A stretch of DNA of 64,000 nucleotides from Sphingomonadales bacterium (GCA_027483465.1 JAIXUQ010000115.1:62001-126000), one strand, 5' to 3'; positions 1-8,544 are shown, numbered from the stretch's first letter. Translations and numbers: made by a program. The notes: a model not told the origin generated them from the letters alone.

Positions 1-719
1 CGGTCCCAGGCATCCTCAAACACATCCTTGTTGGGATCATCCTTGCCGGCCGCCACCGGCAGCGCCAGCCGGCCGGGGCCGACAAAGCGGGCCAGATTGT
101 CCACATGGCCATCGGTGTGGTCGTTCATCAGGCCTTCGCCCAGCCACAACACCCGATCCAGCCCCAGGTCGCGGCGCAGGTGGCTTTCCACCTCGTGCCG
201 GTCCATGCGCGGGTTGCGGTTGGGATTGAGCAGGCATTGTTCGGTGGTCACCACCAGGCCGGTGCCATCCACATCGATGGCACCGCCTTCCAGCACCCAG
301 CCATGGCGGGCCAGCGGCAGCTTGCACTGGCCCGCGATGAAGGCCGCCACCCCATCGTCGCCGGGCAGTTCATATTTGCCGCCCCAGCCGTTGAAGCGGA
401 AACCCGCCGCCGCCGCGCCATGCGGGCTGGCCATGAACAACGGGCCGGTATCCCGCAGCCAGATATCGCCAAAGCCATAATCATGCAGGCGCACGGTGCC
501 GGCCGTCACGGCATCGCCCAGCAGGGCGCGGGCGGCGGCGGCGGCATCCGCATTGGCCACCAGCAATTCCACCCGTTCACCCGTGGCGATGGCCGCCACC
601 ATGGCCGCCACCTCGGCCTGGGCCGGTGCCAGATCCGCCTGCCACAATTCGCCGTGAGAGGGGAATGCGGTCCAGGTGGCAACATGCTTCGCCCATTCCG
701 CCGGTTGCCGCGCCGTCAT
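1..719 (-). CDS. aguA: Agmatine deiminase (peptidyl-arginine deiminase family), N-terminal part
   Basis: Hydrolyses agmatine to N-carbamoylputrescine and ammonia in the arginine-to-putrescine route. The gene runs off the left edge, so only the first ~239 residues are visible. The start MTARQPAEWAKH leads into the family's N-terminal pattern (W..FPS..ELW). Further signatures are WLRDTGPLF (substrate-site Asp), a GGKYELPGDD stretch, VLEGGAIDVDG, CLLNPNRN and GEGLMNDHTDGHVDN, which carries the catalytic His-Asp region. The catalytic Cys near the C terminus lies outside the window. The stretch of about 150 bp between this start and the rlmE stop carries no gene. The family call is firm; exact substrate preference is inferred. 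Confidence 0.85.
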   Translation of the reverse strand, partial: MTARQPAEWAKHVATWTAFPSHGELWQADLAPAQAEVAAMVAAIATGERVELLVANADAAAAARALLGDAVTAGTVRLHDYGFGDIWLRDTGPLFMASPHGAAAAGFRFNGWGGKYELPGDDGVAAFIAGQCKLPLARHGWVLEGGAIDVDGTGLVVTTEQCLLNPNRNPRMDRHEVESHLRRDLGLDRVLWLGEGLMNDHTDGHVDNLARFVGPGRLALPVAAGKDDPNKDVFEDAWD

Positions 720-824
720 CTGTGCCCCGTCATAACTGCTGTCGAACGTCACAGCCCGGCCCGGAACCTGCGCGTCTGCCCCCCGCCGGTCGTGCCACCC
801 CAAGCTGTTGAATGGCGACTGATT

Positions 825-846
825 GCCAGCCAAATGCGCGGCTGGC
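825..846 (-). terminator. Possible hairpin downstream of rlmE
   Basis: A 7-bp inverted repeat, GCCAGCC and GGCTGGC separated by 8 nt, lies about 23 bp past the rlmE stop. No T-tract follows, so a termination role is only a guess. Confidence 0.25.
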
Positions 847-868
847 AACAGCCAAGTGCGACGCTTTG

Positions 869-1564
869 TCAATCGGCCGGGGTGCCACCCTTGAAGCCCT
901 GGGCCACCACATACCATTCGCTGGAGCCCTTGCGGCTGGCCGGCGGCTTCACATGCTTCACACTGGAAAATTCGCGCCGCAGCGCCGCGGTCAACTGCCC
1001 GTCGCCACCGCCGGCCAGCACCTTGGCCAGAAAGGCGCCGCCGGGGCGCAGCAGGCGGGTCGCCATGTCCAGCGCCACCTCGATCAGGCCCATGGTGCGC
1101 AGATGGTCGGTCTGCTTGTGGCCCACGGTGTTGGCGGCCATGTCGCTCATCACCAGATCGGCCGGCCCGCCCAGCGTCGCCAGGATCAGCGCCTCGCTGT
1201 CCTCGTCGGTGATGTCCTTCTGGAAAAAATCCACCCCGGCCAGCGGCTCGATGGCCAGCAAATCCATGCCCACCACGCGGGCCTTGGGCTTTTTCTGCTT
1301 CACCACCTGGCACCAGCCGCCGGGCGCGGCGCCCAGATCGACCACCCGCTCCACGCCATTCAGGAGGCCGAACTGCTCATCAAGCTCCTTCAGCTTGAAG
1401 GCGGCACGGCTGCGATAGCCCTGGGCCTTGGCGGCGGCCACATAGGGATCGTTCAATTGCCGTTCCAGCCAGCGCGTGGATTGGGCGCTGCGCCGTTTGG
1501 CGGTCTTCACCCGCACCTTGCCGCCGCGCGAACGGCCGCCACCGCCTGAAGGGGGCATGCTCAT
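869..1564 (-). CDS. rlmE: 23S rRNA (uridine-2552-2'-O)-methyltransferase RlmE/FtsJ
   Basis: Methylates the 2'-O of U2552 in the A-loop of 23S rRNA late in 50S assembly. 231 residues, slightly longer than E. coli RlmE because of a basic, Gly-rich N terminus. The SAM-binding motif VVDLGAAPGGWCQ is at about residues 74-86. The K-D-K-E catalytic set is represented by the Lys of AAFKLKE, the Asp of LVMSDMA, the Lys of FLAKVL and the Glu of SSEWYVVA. The chosen ATG overlaps the TGA of the upstream phosphatase gene (ATGA), which points to translational coupling. A second Met two codons in is an alternative start. Confidence 0.93.
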   Translation of the reverse strand: MSMPPSGGGGRSRGGKVRVKTAKRRSAQSTRWLERQLNDPYVAAAKAQGYRSRAAFKLKELDEQFGLLNGVERVVDLGAAPGGWCQVVKQKKPKARVVGMDLLAIEPLAGVDFFQKDITDEDSEALILATLGGPADLVMSDMAANTVGHKQTDHLRTMGLIEVALDMATRLLRPGGAFLAKVLAGGGDGQLTAALRREFSSVKHVKPPASRKGSSEWYVVAQGFKGGTPAD

Positions 1565-2682
1565 GCTGCCGCCATCCAGGTGCCGTCGCGGCCCATCAGG
1601 GTGCGCAATATGCCTTCGCGGATGCCGCGATCGGCCACCCGCACCTGCCCGCCCGGCCAGCGGGTGAGGATGGCTTCCAAAATGGCACAGCCGGCCACGA
1701 TCAGTTCGGCCCGATCGGGCCCCACACAGGCGATGCGGGCGCGCTCCGCCACGCTGCGCAGGCCGATGGAACGGCACAGCGCCGCCAGTTCGGCATTGGC
1801 AACCTGGCAGCCATCCACCCGCCGCCGGTCATAGCCGGGCAGGCCCAACTGCACGCTGGCCAGCGTGGTGATCGTGCCCGAAGTGCCCAGCAACTGCACA
1901 TCGGCAATGCCGCGCGCCGCCAGCCGATCGGCAAAACGGTCCGCCCAGGGGCGCACCTCGGCCAGCATCCGCTCATAGGCGGCCAGCCGGCCTTCCGGGC
2001 TGGGCCATTGCGGCTCGGTCTCGGCCAGGCTCACCACCCCCCAAGGCATCGAAATCCAGTCAACAATGCCCGGCGTTCCATCACGCGCCACCGGTTCCAC
2101 CAGCATCAGTTCGGTTGAACCGCCGCCAATATCAAACACCAGCGCCGGCGGCCCGGCGGCATCGATCAGCACATGGCAGCCCAGCACCGCCAGCCGCGCC
2201 TCCTCGGCCGGGCTGATGATGTCGAGCGCGATGCCGGTTTCGCGATACACACGCTCCACAAAGGCGCGGCCGTTGCTGGCGCGGCGGCAGGCCTCGGTCG
2301 CGACATTGCGGGTAAGGCGCACATCGCGCCGCCCCAATTTGTCGGCACAGGCGGCCAGCGCCGCCACGGTGCGGTCCATCGCGACATCGGAAAGCCGGCC
2401 GGACTCGAGCAGCCCCTCCCCCAGCCGCACCACCCGGCTATAGGCATCGACCACGGTGAAGCCATCGGCCGACGGGCGCGCGATCAGCAGGCGGCAATTG
2501 TTGGTGCCCAGATCAAGCGCGCCATAGCAGCGCCCGCGGCGCTGGACGGCAGGGCCCCGCGCCTGGGGCGGCGTGGCCCGGGGATCGGGCGGGCGCCCAT
2601 CACGGGCGTTCAGGGCATCCGGCGGGCGTCTGGGCCCACGGGCAGTCTCGGTTCGGGCCGGCATCGGCAAGTCCATCATCAT
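1561..2682 (-). CDS. Ppx/GppA-family exopolyphosphatase / pppGpp phosphohydrolase
   Basis: An ASKHA-fold phosphatase that removes phosphates from polyphosphate or pppGpp. Key motifs are the phosphate-1 loop YGALDLGTNNCRLLIA (about residues 53-68) and the phosphate-2 loop VFDIGGGSTELM. About 373 residues, close to the short (~300-aa) Ppx/GppA class plus an Arg/Pro-rich N-terminal extension of ~50 residues. The start lies in a run of three ATG codons (MMMDLP) preceded by AGGTG, so any of the three could be used. The gene is coupled to rlmE by a 4-bp overlap, as is common in alphaproteobacteria. Whether polyphosphate or pppGpp is preferred cannot be told from sequence. Confidence 0.88.
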   Translation of the reverse strand: MMMDLPMPARTETARGPRRPPDALNARDGRPPDPRATPPQARGPAVQRRGRCYGALDLGTNNCRLLIARPSADGFTVVDAYSRVVRLGEGLLESGRLSDVAMDRTVAALAACADKLGRRDVRLTRNVATEACRRASNGRAFVERVYRETGIALDIISPAEEARLAVLGCHVLIDAAGPPALVFDIGGGSTELMLVEPVARDGTPGIVDWISMPWGVVSLAETEPQWPSPEGRLAAYERMLAEVRPWADRFADRLAARGIADVQLLGTSGTITTLASVQLGLPGYDRRRVDGCQVANAELAALCRSIGLRSVAERARIACVGPDRAELIVAGCAILEAILTRWPGGQVRVADRGIREGILRTLMGRDGTWMAAA

Positions 2683-2786
2683 CACCTGCCTTGGCACACC
2701 CGTGGCCGGGCGCGCCGCAGCAGAACCTGAGGACAGGCTAACCATGTTGGGGCACAAAGGCAAATCCGGCCGGCCCGCAAAGCCTG

Positions 2787-2814
2787 TTGACCGGCCGGCA
2801 TCGCCCGGCTAAAC
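2787..2814 (+). promoter_or_regulatory. Candidate promoter of tRNA-Gln
   Basis: TTGACC (2787-2792) and CTAAAC (2809-2814) are separated by 16 bp and end about 20 bp before the tRNA, a reasonable sigma-70-type arrangement. Confidence 0.4.
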
Positions 2815-2833
2815 GGCGCGCCTCACTGGCTGC

Positions 2834-2907
2834 TGCCCCGTCGTCTAAAGGTAAGACTCCGGACTCTGACTCCGTTAATCGAGGTTCGAATCCTCGCGGG
2901 GCATCCA
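2834..2907 (+). tRNA. tRNA-Gln (anticodon CTG)
   Basis: A cloverleaf can be drawn by eye: acceptor stem TGCCCCG/CGGGGCA, D-arm GTCTAAAGGTAAGAC, anticodon loop CTCTGAC (anticodon CTG, reading CAG), T-arm CGAGG-TTCGAAT-CCTCG, and an encoded CCA at 2905-2907. The 3' end doubles as the attachment site of the integrative element that follows; the left copy keeps the tRNA intact. Confidence 0.95.
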
Positions 2908-2909
2908 GC
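2891..2909 (+). repeat. attL, direct repeat at the tRNA-Gln 3' end
   Basis: Covers the last T-arm bases, acceptor 3' strand and CCA of tRNA-Gln. Matches 10531-10549 in 18 of 19 positions; 16 bp (2894-2909) are identical. Confidence 0.85.
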
Positions 2910-2963
2910 GGAAACACCCTAAAAATTTGATTTTATTGCGGTATTCGCCGCCGTGCTTTGGTG

Positions 2964-2974
2964 CGTTCCCACAT
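2964..2974 (+). repeat. Subterminal direct repeat CGTTCCCACAT, left copy
   Basis: The 11-mer CGTTCCCACAT occurs about 55 bp inside attL and again at 10405-10415 inside the right end in the same orientation. Repeats near both ends of an integrase-driven element are candidates for arm-type integrase or excisionase sites; this role is inferred. Confidence 0.35.
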
Positions 2975-3034
2975 TTGGTCCCACTTCGCCGCTGCGCTAT
3001 GATGGCGGCGGAAGTTTACTGTTGATCTGGGAGA

Positions 3035-3667
3035 ATGTGGGCGGGGGTGCTGACGATGGGTGGTGCGCTTTCGGGCAGGCGATGCGGCGGGCCGGTGGTG
3101 GAGGATTGCATCACCATTGATCTGGCGCAGCTGATGCGACTTGGTGCGGTGCTGGATGGCCATGCGGTGCGCGGGGCGCTGGATTGGCAGCAGGATGGCC
3201 AGGACGTGGCGTCGGTGGCTTTCCGGCTTGATCTGCGCCAGCCAGAGCGGGCGGCGCTGGTGCTGGCCTTCCGGCTGGGCAGCGATGGGCAGGCCGTGGC
3301 GCAGCGTATCGGGCTGGCGTTCACGGTTCCGCAGTTCGGTGGGCGGCGCTGGTGGCTGATCTGCCCGGTGACAGGCGAACGCGTGCGCTGCCTGCACCTT
3401 GCGCCGGGCGGGACACGCTTTGCCAGCCGGCGCGCCTTGGGGCTTTCCTACCGGGTGGAGCGGCTGGGCCAGTTTGACCGGCCTTTCGCGCGCCTGCATC
3501 GCGAGCAGCGCCGGATGGGCCATGCGGGCGGCTGGGGAAGCCTGCCAGAGCGGCGGAAAGGCATATGGAAGCGCACCCATGAACGGCACCTTGCACGACT
3601 GGCGGCGCTGGACGCAAGCTGTGGTGCAGCGGTGCTGGAACTGATGGGCCGGCGGGCGGCCGCTTAG
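3035..3667 (+). CDS. Uncharacterised island protein with degenerate zinc-ribbon-like core
   Basis: 210 residues; function unknown. The central part (GGRRWWLICPVTGERVRCLHL, then FASRRALGLSY at about 125-140) has the layout I recall for a small family in alphaproteobacterial phages and islands where two CxxC pairs frame a zinc ribbon. Here most of those cysteines are replaced (PVTGE, FASRRA), so zinc binding is doubtful. The C terminus is basic (RLHREQRRMGH, RRKGIWKRTHERHLARL). It is the only rightward gene of the island, next to the tRNA. The ATG at 3035 has a close GGGAG; an ATG at 3056 preceded by GCGGGGG is an alternative start. Confidence 0.6.
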   Translation: MWAGVLTMGGALSGRRCGGPVVEDCITIDLAQLMRLGAVLDGHAVRGALDWQQDGQDVASVAFRLDLRQPERAALVLAFRLGSDGQAVAQRIGLAFTVPQFGGRRWWLICPVTGERVRCLHLAPGGTRFASRRALGLSYRVERLGQFDRPFARLHREQRRMGHAGGWGSLPERRKGIWKRTHERHLARLAALDASCGAAVLELMGRRAAA

Positions 3668-3711
3668 GGCCGCACGGGGCCCCGCTGGCGAATTTCCGAT
3701 TGGGGGCGGGG

Positions 3712-3728
3712 GCGCTTGCCGCAAGCGC
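3712..3728. terminator. Hairpin between convergent island genes
   Basis: GCGCTTG-CCG-CAAGCGC forms a perfect 7-bp stem with a 3-nt loop between the convergent genes ending at 3667 and 3821. It has no T-run; a bidirectional, possibly Rho-assisted terminator is plausible. Confidence 0.4.
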
Positions 3729-3820
3729 TAACCATTCCGGTCCTGACGGGCATGCGCGATTTTCCCCAATTTTGACAAGCAGCCCATCTGAATTTGTCGC
3801 TTGGGGACGGTCGGACGGCA

Positions 3821-6040
3821 TCAAAACCAAGACATTCTGTCGTAGGCTCGCCTCCAATACATGGCCTCGGCTCCATCTTGCAGAACACCCGAGCCTATAA
3901 GATAGGCGTTAGAAAGTGCGCGGCATGCATCCCTTTCGTTACCTCTTGCAGCAGCACGATACCAATAGATCGTTTCGGGACTATGCGGCATCCATGCCTT
4001 ACGTGATGCGTCCAGCAACTGAGCAAGCTTGTTAGCCGCTATTGCATATCCATTCTCGGCGCTCTTTCGCAGCCAATGAGCTGCTTCGCCTTGCGTAGTC
4101 TTGCATTCTTTAAACCGCGTTTTTCGACGTGTAAATGCTGGAGACGAGCCATCCAGCAGGGCCGCAAGACGTAGCTGTGCCCTCGGATGCTCCAGTTCGG
4201 CCAGTTCCCGATAAAGCCCCAAAACTCGCTGAAACTCTGGGCTGTCTTCGATGAAATCCGAGCTATCGTAATCGGGCCAGTTGGTCGGCCTGCTTTCAAA
4301 AATCGCCATCTCTCCTAAATAGGCCAACTTGAACTTTGCTTCGAGATCGCCAATTTCAGCAGCCCGGCTATACCATTTGGCCGCCGCCGGGTCTTCGCCC
4401 GGCCTCACTCCTCCATCGTCGTCGGGGTTATGGCCCATATCCCCGAGCAGGTGCATGGCGTAGGTGCTTCCCTGCTGGGCGGCGAGCTTCAGGTAGTGCA
4501 GCCGCTTACTGATGGCGTCTTTGTCGAAACCATCGACGAAGACAGATTCGCCCAAGACAACTTGTGCGGCTGCGATACCCGACGTTGCCCATTGCACAAG
4601 CTTGCTCTTGAAAATATCACTCCCCTTACCAAAGTAGAAGCTTGAATTAATTAGAGGCATTTTAATAGATATCGTTCTGCTCAATTCATTCTCATGTTCA
4701 TTGTAAGTATTATAAAATTCATTGACAATCTGCAACGCCGCTTCACTTCCATTTAATGATTCCCTGCAAATAAATGAGCATTGCATACCAACGTAAATTT
4801 CTGATGGAAATTCAGGCTGATAATCTCTTCTGATATCTGCGGTTATTTCCTGCCGCCGTTTTTCGACCGCACGGTCAAACCAGCGGGCCGCTTCAGCCAA
4901 GTCACGGACCACGTCATGCCCTTTGGCGTAAATATGCCCAAGCGACAGCATTGCATCAACTTCGCCCGAATCTGCCGCCGCGACATACCAGCGTAGCGCA
5001 TCCGCCGTGTTCGGCTCGGTTCCAGCGCCCATGAAATAACAGTTGGCTAGCTTTAGCCCTGTGGGCCAGCCTGCAGCTGCAGCTTTTCGGCGCCAAATGA
5101 AAGCGTTACCGAGATCCTGCTCTACCCAGTATCCATCCTCATAAGCAGCGGCCAAATACGCCGACGATTCCGCGCAGCCCTTGTCAGCGGCCTCTTGCCA
5201 CCAGCGCATGGCCTGTTTGAGCATAAAGGGGTCTGTCAAGACTGGCTTGGTTCTTTCACGAGGATTAGGCGCTTCGTCTCGCCAGCGCTCATAAGCCTTC
5301 TGATAGAGTAGGTGGCCAAGTTCCCGCTGCGCGCCCGTGTGACCACCTTCAGCCGCACGTCGCAGCCAGTCCTCCGAACCAAAATAAGCGAGCAGCAGTT
5401 GCGAACCGATGTGGCCCTGTTTTGCCGCCACCTCCCAGAATGGCGCAGCGGCGGCTTCCCCACCAGCCTCTATATAACCGAACTCATGCGGGCGTCCGCG
5501 ATAGCGGAACATGCCTATCTGGTGATTGGCTTCCGCATCTCCGCTAGCGGCGCGCTTGGCAATGTCGGCACGGACGGTGTCGATGTAGATTGCGCAGTTA
5601 GGGTTGATCGCTTGCTTCAGGCGATCCACTCGGTAGGCCAGATGACGATCTAGGTCGTCCGGTAGATAGTACCAAAAACGCAGGTTTTTCTTAACTCGAT
5701 CAGATAAATTCGGACTGTCTTTCGCCATTTCCAAAAAATGTATCGCTTTTGCAAGGTCAATGTCGTTTGTTTTATTCGATACTTCGTAATAGCTTCCTAC
5801 AGCATATTGGGCTTCAACCATCCCTTTTTCTGCTGCCCGCTCAAAGTAGGTGATAGCCTCCCCCTTTTCTCCAGAAAAACTATGAATTTGCCCACCTGCA
5901 AATTTGTGAATCTCGCCTGCAAAATAGCTAGCGTACGGGTCACCCTTTTCCTCGTGTTGCTTCAGGACGCGAAGCGCGGCTGACCGAAAGAAGCGACTGA
6001 TGTCGAGATATATGTGGGCTATAGCTTCATATAGTTTCAT
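3821..6040 (-). CDS. Large Sel1-like repeat (SLR) protein, island cargo
   Basis: 739 residues, no signal peptide or membrane segment seen. Built from roughly a dozen Sel1/TPR-like alpha-helical repeats with the recurring A..LG..Y..G....D...A..W...AA..G pattern, for example SSAYLAAAYEDGYWVEQDLG, AMLSLGHIYAKGHDVVRDLA and AAKWYSRAAEIGDLEAKFKLA. Such solenoids bind other proteins; no catalytic domain is apparent. Base composition is clearly AT-richer than the chromosomal genes (many AAT, ATA and TTT codons), suggesting separate acquisition. It has its own transcription unit downstream of the primase operon, the place where satellites carry accessory genes. Some Sel1/TPR proteins take part in phage defence or effector secretion, so a defence role is a hypothesis only. 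Confidence 0.8.
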   Translation of the reverse strand: MKLYEAIAHIYLDISRFFRSAALRVLKQHEEKGDPYASYFAGEIHKFAGGQIHSFSGEKGEAITYFERAAEKGMVEAQYAVGSYYEVSNKTNDIDLAKAIHFLEMAKDSPNLSDRVKKNLRFWYYLPDDLDRHLAYRVDRLKQAINPNCAIYIDTVRADIAKRAASGDAEANHQIGMFRYRGRPHEFGYIEAGGEAAAAPFWEVAAKQGHIGSQLLLAYFGSEDWLRRAAEGGHTGAQRELGHLLYQKAYERWRDEAPNPRERTKPVLTDPFMLKQAMRWWQEAADKGCAESSAYLAAAYEDGYWVEQDLGNAFIWRRKAAAAGWPTGLKLANCYFMGAGTEPNTADALRWYVAAADSGEVDAMLSLGHIYAKGHDVVRDLAEAARWFDRAVEKRRQEITADIRRDYQPEFPSEIYVGMQCSFICRESLNGSEAALQIVNEFYNTYNEHENELSRTISIKMPLINSSFYFGKGSDIFKSKLVQWATSGIAAAQVVLGESVFVDGFDKDAISKRLHYLKLAAQQGSTYAMHLLGDMGHNPDDDGGVRPGEDPAAAKWYSRAAEIGDLEAKFKLAYLGEMAIFESRPTNWPDYDSSDFIEDSPEFQRVLGLYRELAELEHPRAQLRLAALLDGSSPAFTRRKTRFKECKTTQGEAAHWLRKSAENGYAIAANKLAQLLDASRKAWMPHSPETIYWYRAAARGNERDACRALSNAYLIGSGVLQDGAEAMYWRRAYDRMSWF

Positions 6041-6151
6041 ACGTTCAACCCGCTAAGACCAGAATGAACAGACGTGTCCAATAGACTTCCTGTGTCGCCG
6101 CAGCATAGATACGACGCAAATTTGCTGGAATGGCCATGGGGTGACATCCCA

Positions 6152-6225
6152 CTCAATTCACTCAAAACTGATCTTCAGGGAAATCAGGCTGACCATCGCA
6201 TCTTGATGGAATTGAGTGAATTGAG
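6152..6225. repeat. 14-bp perfect inverted repeat spanning the primase stop
   Basis: Arms CTCAATTCACTCAA (6152-6165) and TTGAGTGAATTGAG (6212-6225) are exact reverse complements separated by 46 bp. The right arm lies in the last codons of the primase gene, the left arm covers its stop. It could be a terminator stem, a protein-binding dyad or part of an element replication origin. Confidence 0.55.
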
Positions 6226-7958
6226 GAAGGGGATAATTGATAGTTTCCATGCTTTGGCTGGCAGACCAGTCCCTCAGTGATCAAGCCCTCAAGCAGCCGG
6301 CGCGTTGTGTCCGGCTGCTTGCCGACCGCTTTGGCCAGATCACTCAGCTTAAGCGGTTCGGCAGTTTCTGTCAGCACGTCAAGCAAAGCCTGCCGCTCCC
6401 CTGTCTTGGCGCGCGGGGCGGGTTCGCCCAGGATGCGCCAGCCGCCGGTCTGCTGGTCCCGTTCCAGCGCCTTGGCATAGTGTTCCACATCGCGGCCTTG
6501 AGCGTGAAGCGTGGCGTTGCCCATCGCATCCTTGGCGATGACCGCCAGCGTATCAAAGACGCCGGAAAGGCCATGGGTGCCGGAGATTAAGTCAAACTCA
6601 TCGGCGGCTTCCTGCTTGCGCGTGTGGTGAATTACGAGGATGGCAAGGCCGGGGCGGGACTTGGCGAATTGATGGAGCGGCGCGACCGATGCCGCGTCTT
6701 CATCATAGGCTGATTGCCGCCCTCTGGCAGGTGCCTTGATAGTGCGCAGCGTGTCGATGATGATAAGCCGTGCATCCGGGTGGGCATCGCACCATTGCGC
6801 AAGCCAATCGATTGCCCCCTGATCGATACGCGGCCAATCAATGGCGAAGTGCAAGCTGGCAGGCATCGGACCCATGTGCAGCCGCCTCATCCGGTCTTGA
6901 ATGCGGCGGAAGCTATCTTCGTTGGCGAGATAAAGAACGTCGCCCGGCGGCATGTCGGGCAATCCAAAGGACGAGCCGTCACCCAGCGCGGCAGCCAGCG
7001 CCATCTGCATGGCAAGGAAGGATTTGCCCTGCTTGGGTTTGCCGGCCAGCAGTGTCATCCCTTCGGGCAAGATGCCGGGCAGCACCCAGCACAGCGGGGC
7101 AAATGTCTGGCTGTCCAGTTCGGCGGCACTGATTGTGCGCGGCCCCTCTCCGTTGGCGACCGGTTGCGCGAGGCCAATGCGGGGGTTTTCTTGACCGGCC
7201 TTCCAGCCGCTGGCCAGCGTGGTTTCGATCTCTGCATCCTCTAGCCCGGCCTCCCGCGCGGCCTGCCGCAAATGTGCCTTGGCTTCGGGTTCGGTTATTT
7301 CGCCAGCGGCGGCCAGTTGGGCCAGGGCGAAGGCGGATTTGTTCAACTGGTCATTGCGGGTGCCTTCGGGGGCGGTGCGCATGGCTTCGATCTCACTTTG
7401 CAGGGCAGCTCGCCCATAATTGCTGGAATGTGCCGCCGGGGGCGCGGAAGGCAGGGGTTCGCGGGGCTTGGGTTTCAGCGCGTCCAGCAGCCATTTCGGG
7501 CATGCCGGGGGCGGCCCTTTTGCTGGCGTGGCCCAGTGATAAAGCGCGCCGCTGGGGTGGATAGAGCCGGGGCCAACGACAAAGCCGCCATCGCCGCGCA
7601 AGTCCATGCCGGGCAGGAATCTGATCTTGTTGCCCAGCTTGCCGCCGGGGTGCCTGAAATAGAAATGCGCACCCTTCGCCGTGTTGACCCTTGGCGCGTC
7701 ATTGGTGCCCAGCCGCTCGGCTTCGGCCACGGCTTCGGGCGTGTCGCAATCCAGCACCACGACACCGGAAATGCTGCCGGTGACGATGGCCGCATTGCAG
7801 CCGCTGCCCTGCCAGCGGCGGTGATCTTCCGGGTTGGAGCGTTTGTGTTGCCAAGCCTTCCAGCCGGTGGCGGGCGTCTTGGAGCGGGGCGGCAGCGGGA
7901 AAGCGTTCCAGCCGAAAGCGGTGAAGGCTTGCCAGTCGGGGTTAGCGGTGATGGTCAT
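6162..7958 (-). CDS. Bifunctional prim-pol / RepA-like helicase (satellite primase)
   Basis: 598 residues, two catalytic domains in one chain for starting element replication. The N-terminal part (about 1-180) is a DNA primase/polymerase domain: VVVLDCDTPEAV holds the acidic metal motif and GAHFYFRHPGGKL the downstream His region. The middle (about 270-500) is a RecA-fold hexameric helicase: Walker A GKPKQGKSF, Walker B LIIIDTLRTI, and an IHHTRK motif. The C terminus (LLDVLTETAEPLKLSDLAKA) looks like a winged helix. Its ATG overlaps the stop of the preceding 106-aa gene, so it is the last gene of the integrase operon. This architecture is typical of satellites and plasmid-like islands. Confidence 0.88.
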   Translation of the reverse strand: MTITANPDWQAFTAFGWNAFPLPPRSKTPATGWKAWQHKRSNPEDHRRWQGSGCNAAIVTGSISGVVVLDCDTPEAVAEAERLGTNDAPRVNTAKGAHFYFRHPGGKLGNKIRFLPGMDLRGDGGFVVGPGSIHPSGALYHWATPAKGPPPACPKWLLDALKPKPREPLPSAPPAAHSSNYGRAALQSEIEAMRTAPEGTRNDQLNKSAFALAQLAAAGEITEPEAKAHLRQAAREAGLEDAEIETTLASGWKAGQENPRIGLAQPVANGEGPRTISAAELDSQTFAPLCWVLPGILPEGMTLLAGKPKQGKSFLAMQMALAAALGDGSSFGLPDMPPGDVLYLANEDSFRRIQDRMRRLHMGPMPASLHFAIDWPRIDQGAIDWLAQWCDAHPDARLIIIDTLRTIKAPARGRQSAYDEDAASVAPLHQFAKSRPGLAILVIHHTRKQEAADEFDLISGTHGLSGVFDTLAVIAKDAMGNATLHAQGRDVEHYAKALERDQQTGGWRILGEPAPRAKTGERQALLDVLTETAEPLKLSDLAKAVGKQPDTTRRLLEGLITEGLVCQPKHGNYQLSPSSIHSIPSRCDGQPDFPEDQF

Positions 7959-8275
7959 AAACAGCCTCCTTCAAGGTCGGCATAGATTTCTGCGATCCGA
8001 GGCGGCTCATGAGCGCGAAGAAACTTGAGCCAGTTTCTGCGGGCGACCATCCATTGCTCGTGGGTTTCAAAGAGCAACCAACTAACGCATTCAGCGATAG
8101 GCACCAGCTGGCGGGAACTGGGACGGTCCATAGCCCCCGTGTATAGCTGGCACAGGAAGAAGCCCGGCTCGGGATTGCCGATTATCCGGCCCCGCTCCTG
8201 ATAGTCTCCGTGCTCGTTGAAGACTAGAAAGTAGTCGCCCACTGGTGGCGATGTTCCTGCTGTGCCCGCGCTCAT
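7955..8275 (-). CDS. Small uncharacterised island protein
   Basis: 106 residues, no recognised domain. The chain has a beta-rich start (GDYFLVFNEHGDYQERGRIIGN) and a Trp/Arg-rich helical end (EQWMVARRNWLKFLRAHEPP). ATGA overlaps on both sides tie it to the AlpA-like gene before it and the primase after it, so it probably serves element replication or its control. Confidence 0.6.
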   Translation of the reverse strand: MSAGTAGTSPPVGDYFLVFNEHGDYQERGRIIGNPEPGFFLCQLYTGAMDRPSSRQLVPIAECVSWLLFETHEQWMVARRNWLKFLRAHEPPRIAEIYADLEGGCL

Positions 8276-8442
8276 TGTTCACCCTTTCCGATAAGGGCTT
8301 CGAGCGAAGCAAATTTCACAAGCCGCCGCCTGCCGATGCGCACGGTTTCGATTTCGTTGGCGTTTACCATCTCGTAAAGACGGGTCATTCCAACACCGAT
8401 AAGTTGGCGGGTCTCTGCCATAGATACCAAAAGGGGCTTCAC
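8272..8442 (-). CDS. AlpA-family MerR-like DNA-binding regulator / excisionase
   Basis: About 56 residues with the small winged-helix fold used by AlpA and phage excisionases: LLVSMAETRQLIGVGMTRLYEMVNANEIETVRIGRRRLVKF, i.e. a helix-turn-helix followed by the basic wing IGRRRLV. The chosen GTG at 8442 (MKPLLVSM) has an AAGGAGA seven bases upstream; a longer GTG start at 8505 is possible but lacks this site. In satellites AlpA-type proteins activate excision and replication genes. Here it sits between the unknown 197-aa gene and the primase, and its stop overlaps the next start. Confidence 0.75.
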   Translation of the reverse strand: MKPLLVSMAETRQLIGVGMTRLYEMVNANEIETVRIGRRRLVKFASLEALIGKGEQ

Positions 8443-8544
8443 GTCCGGTCTCCTTCGTTGCTGGCCGAATGCCTGCGAACGAGAGGGATATTCAGGTTGC
8501 GACACTTGGAAGTCTGCCGGATGGAGCCGATAAGTGCCGGAAAG

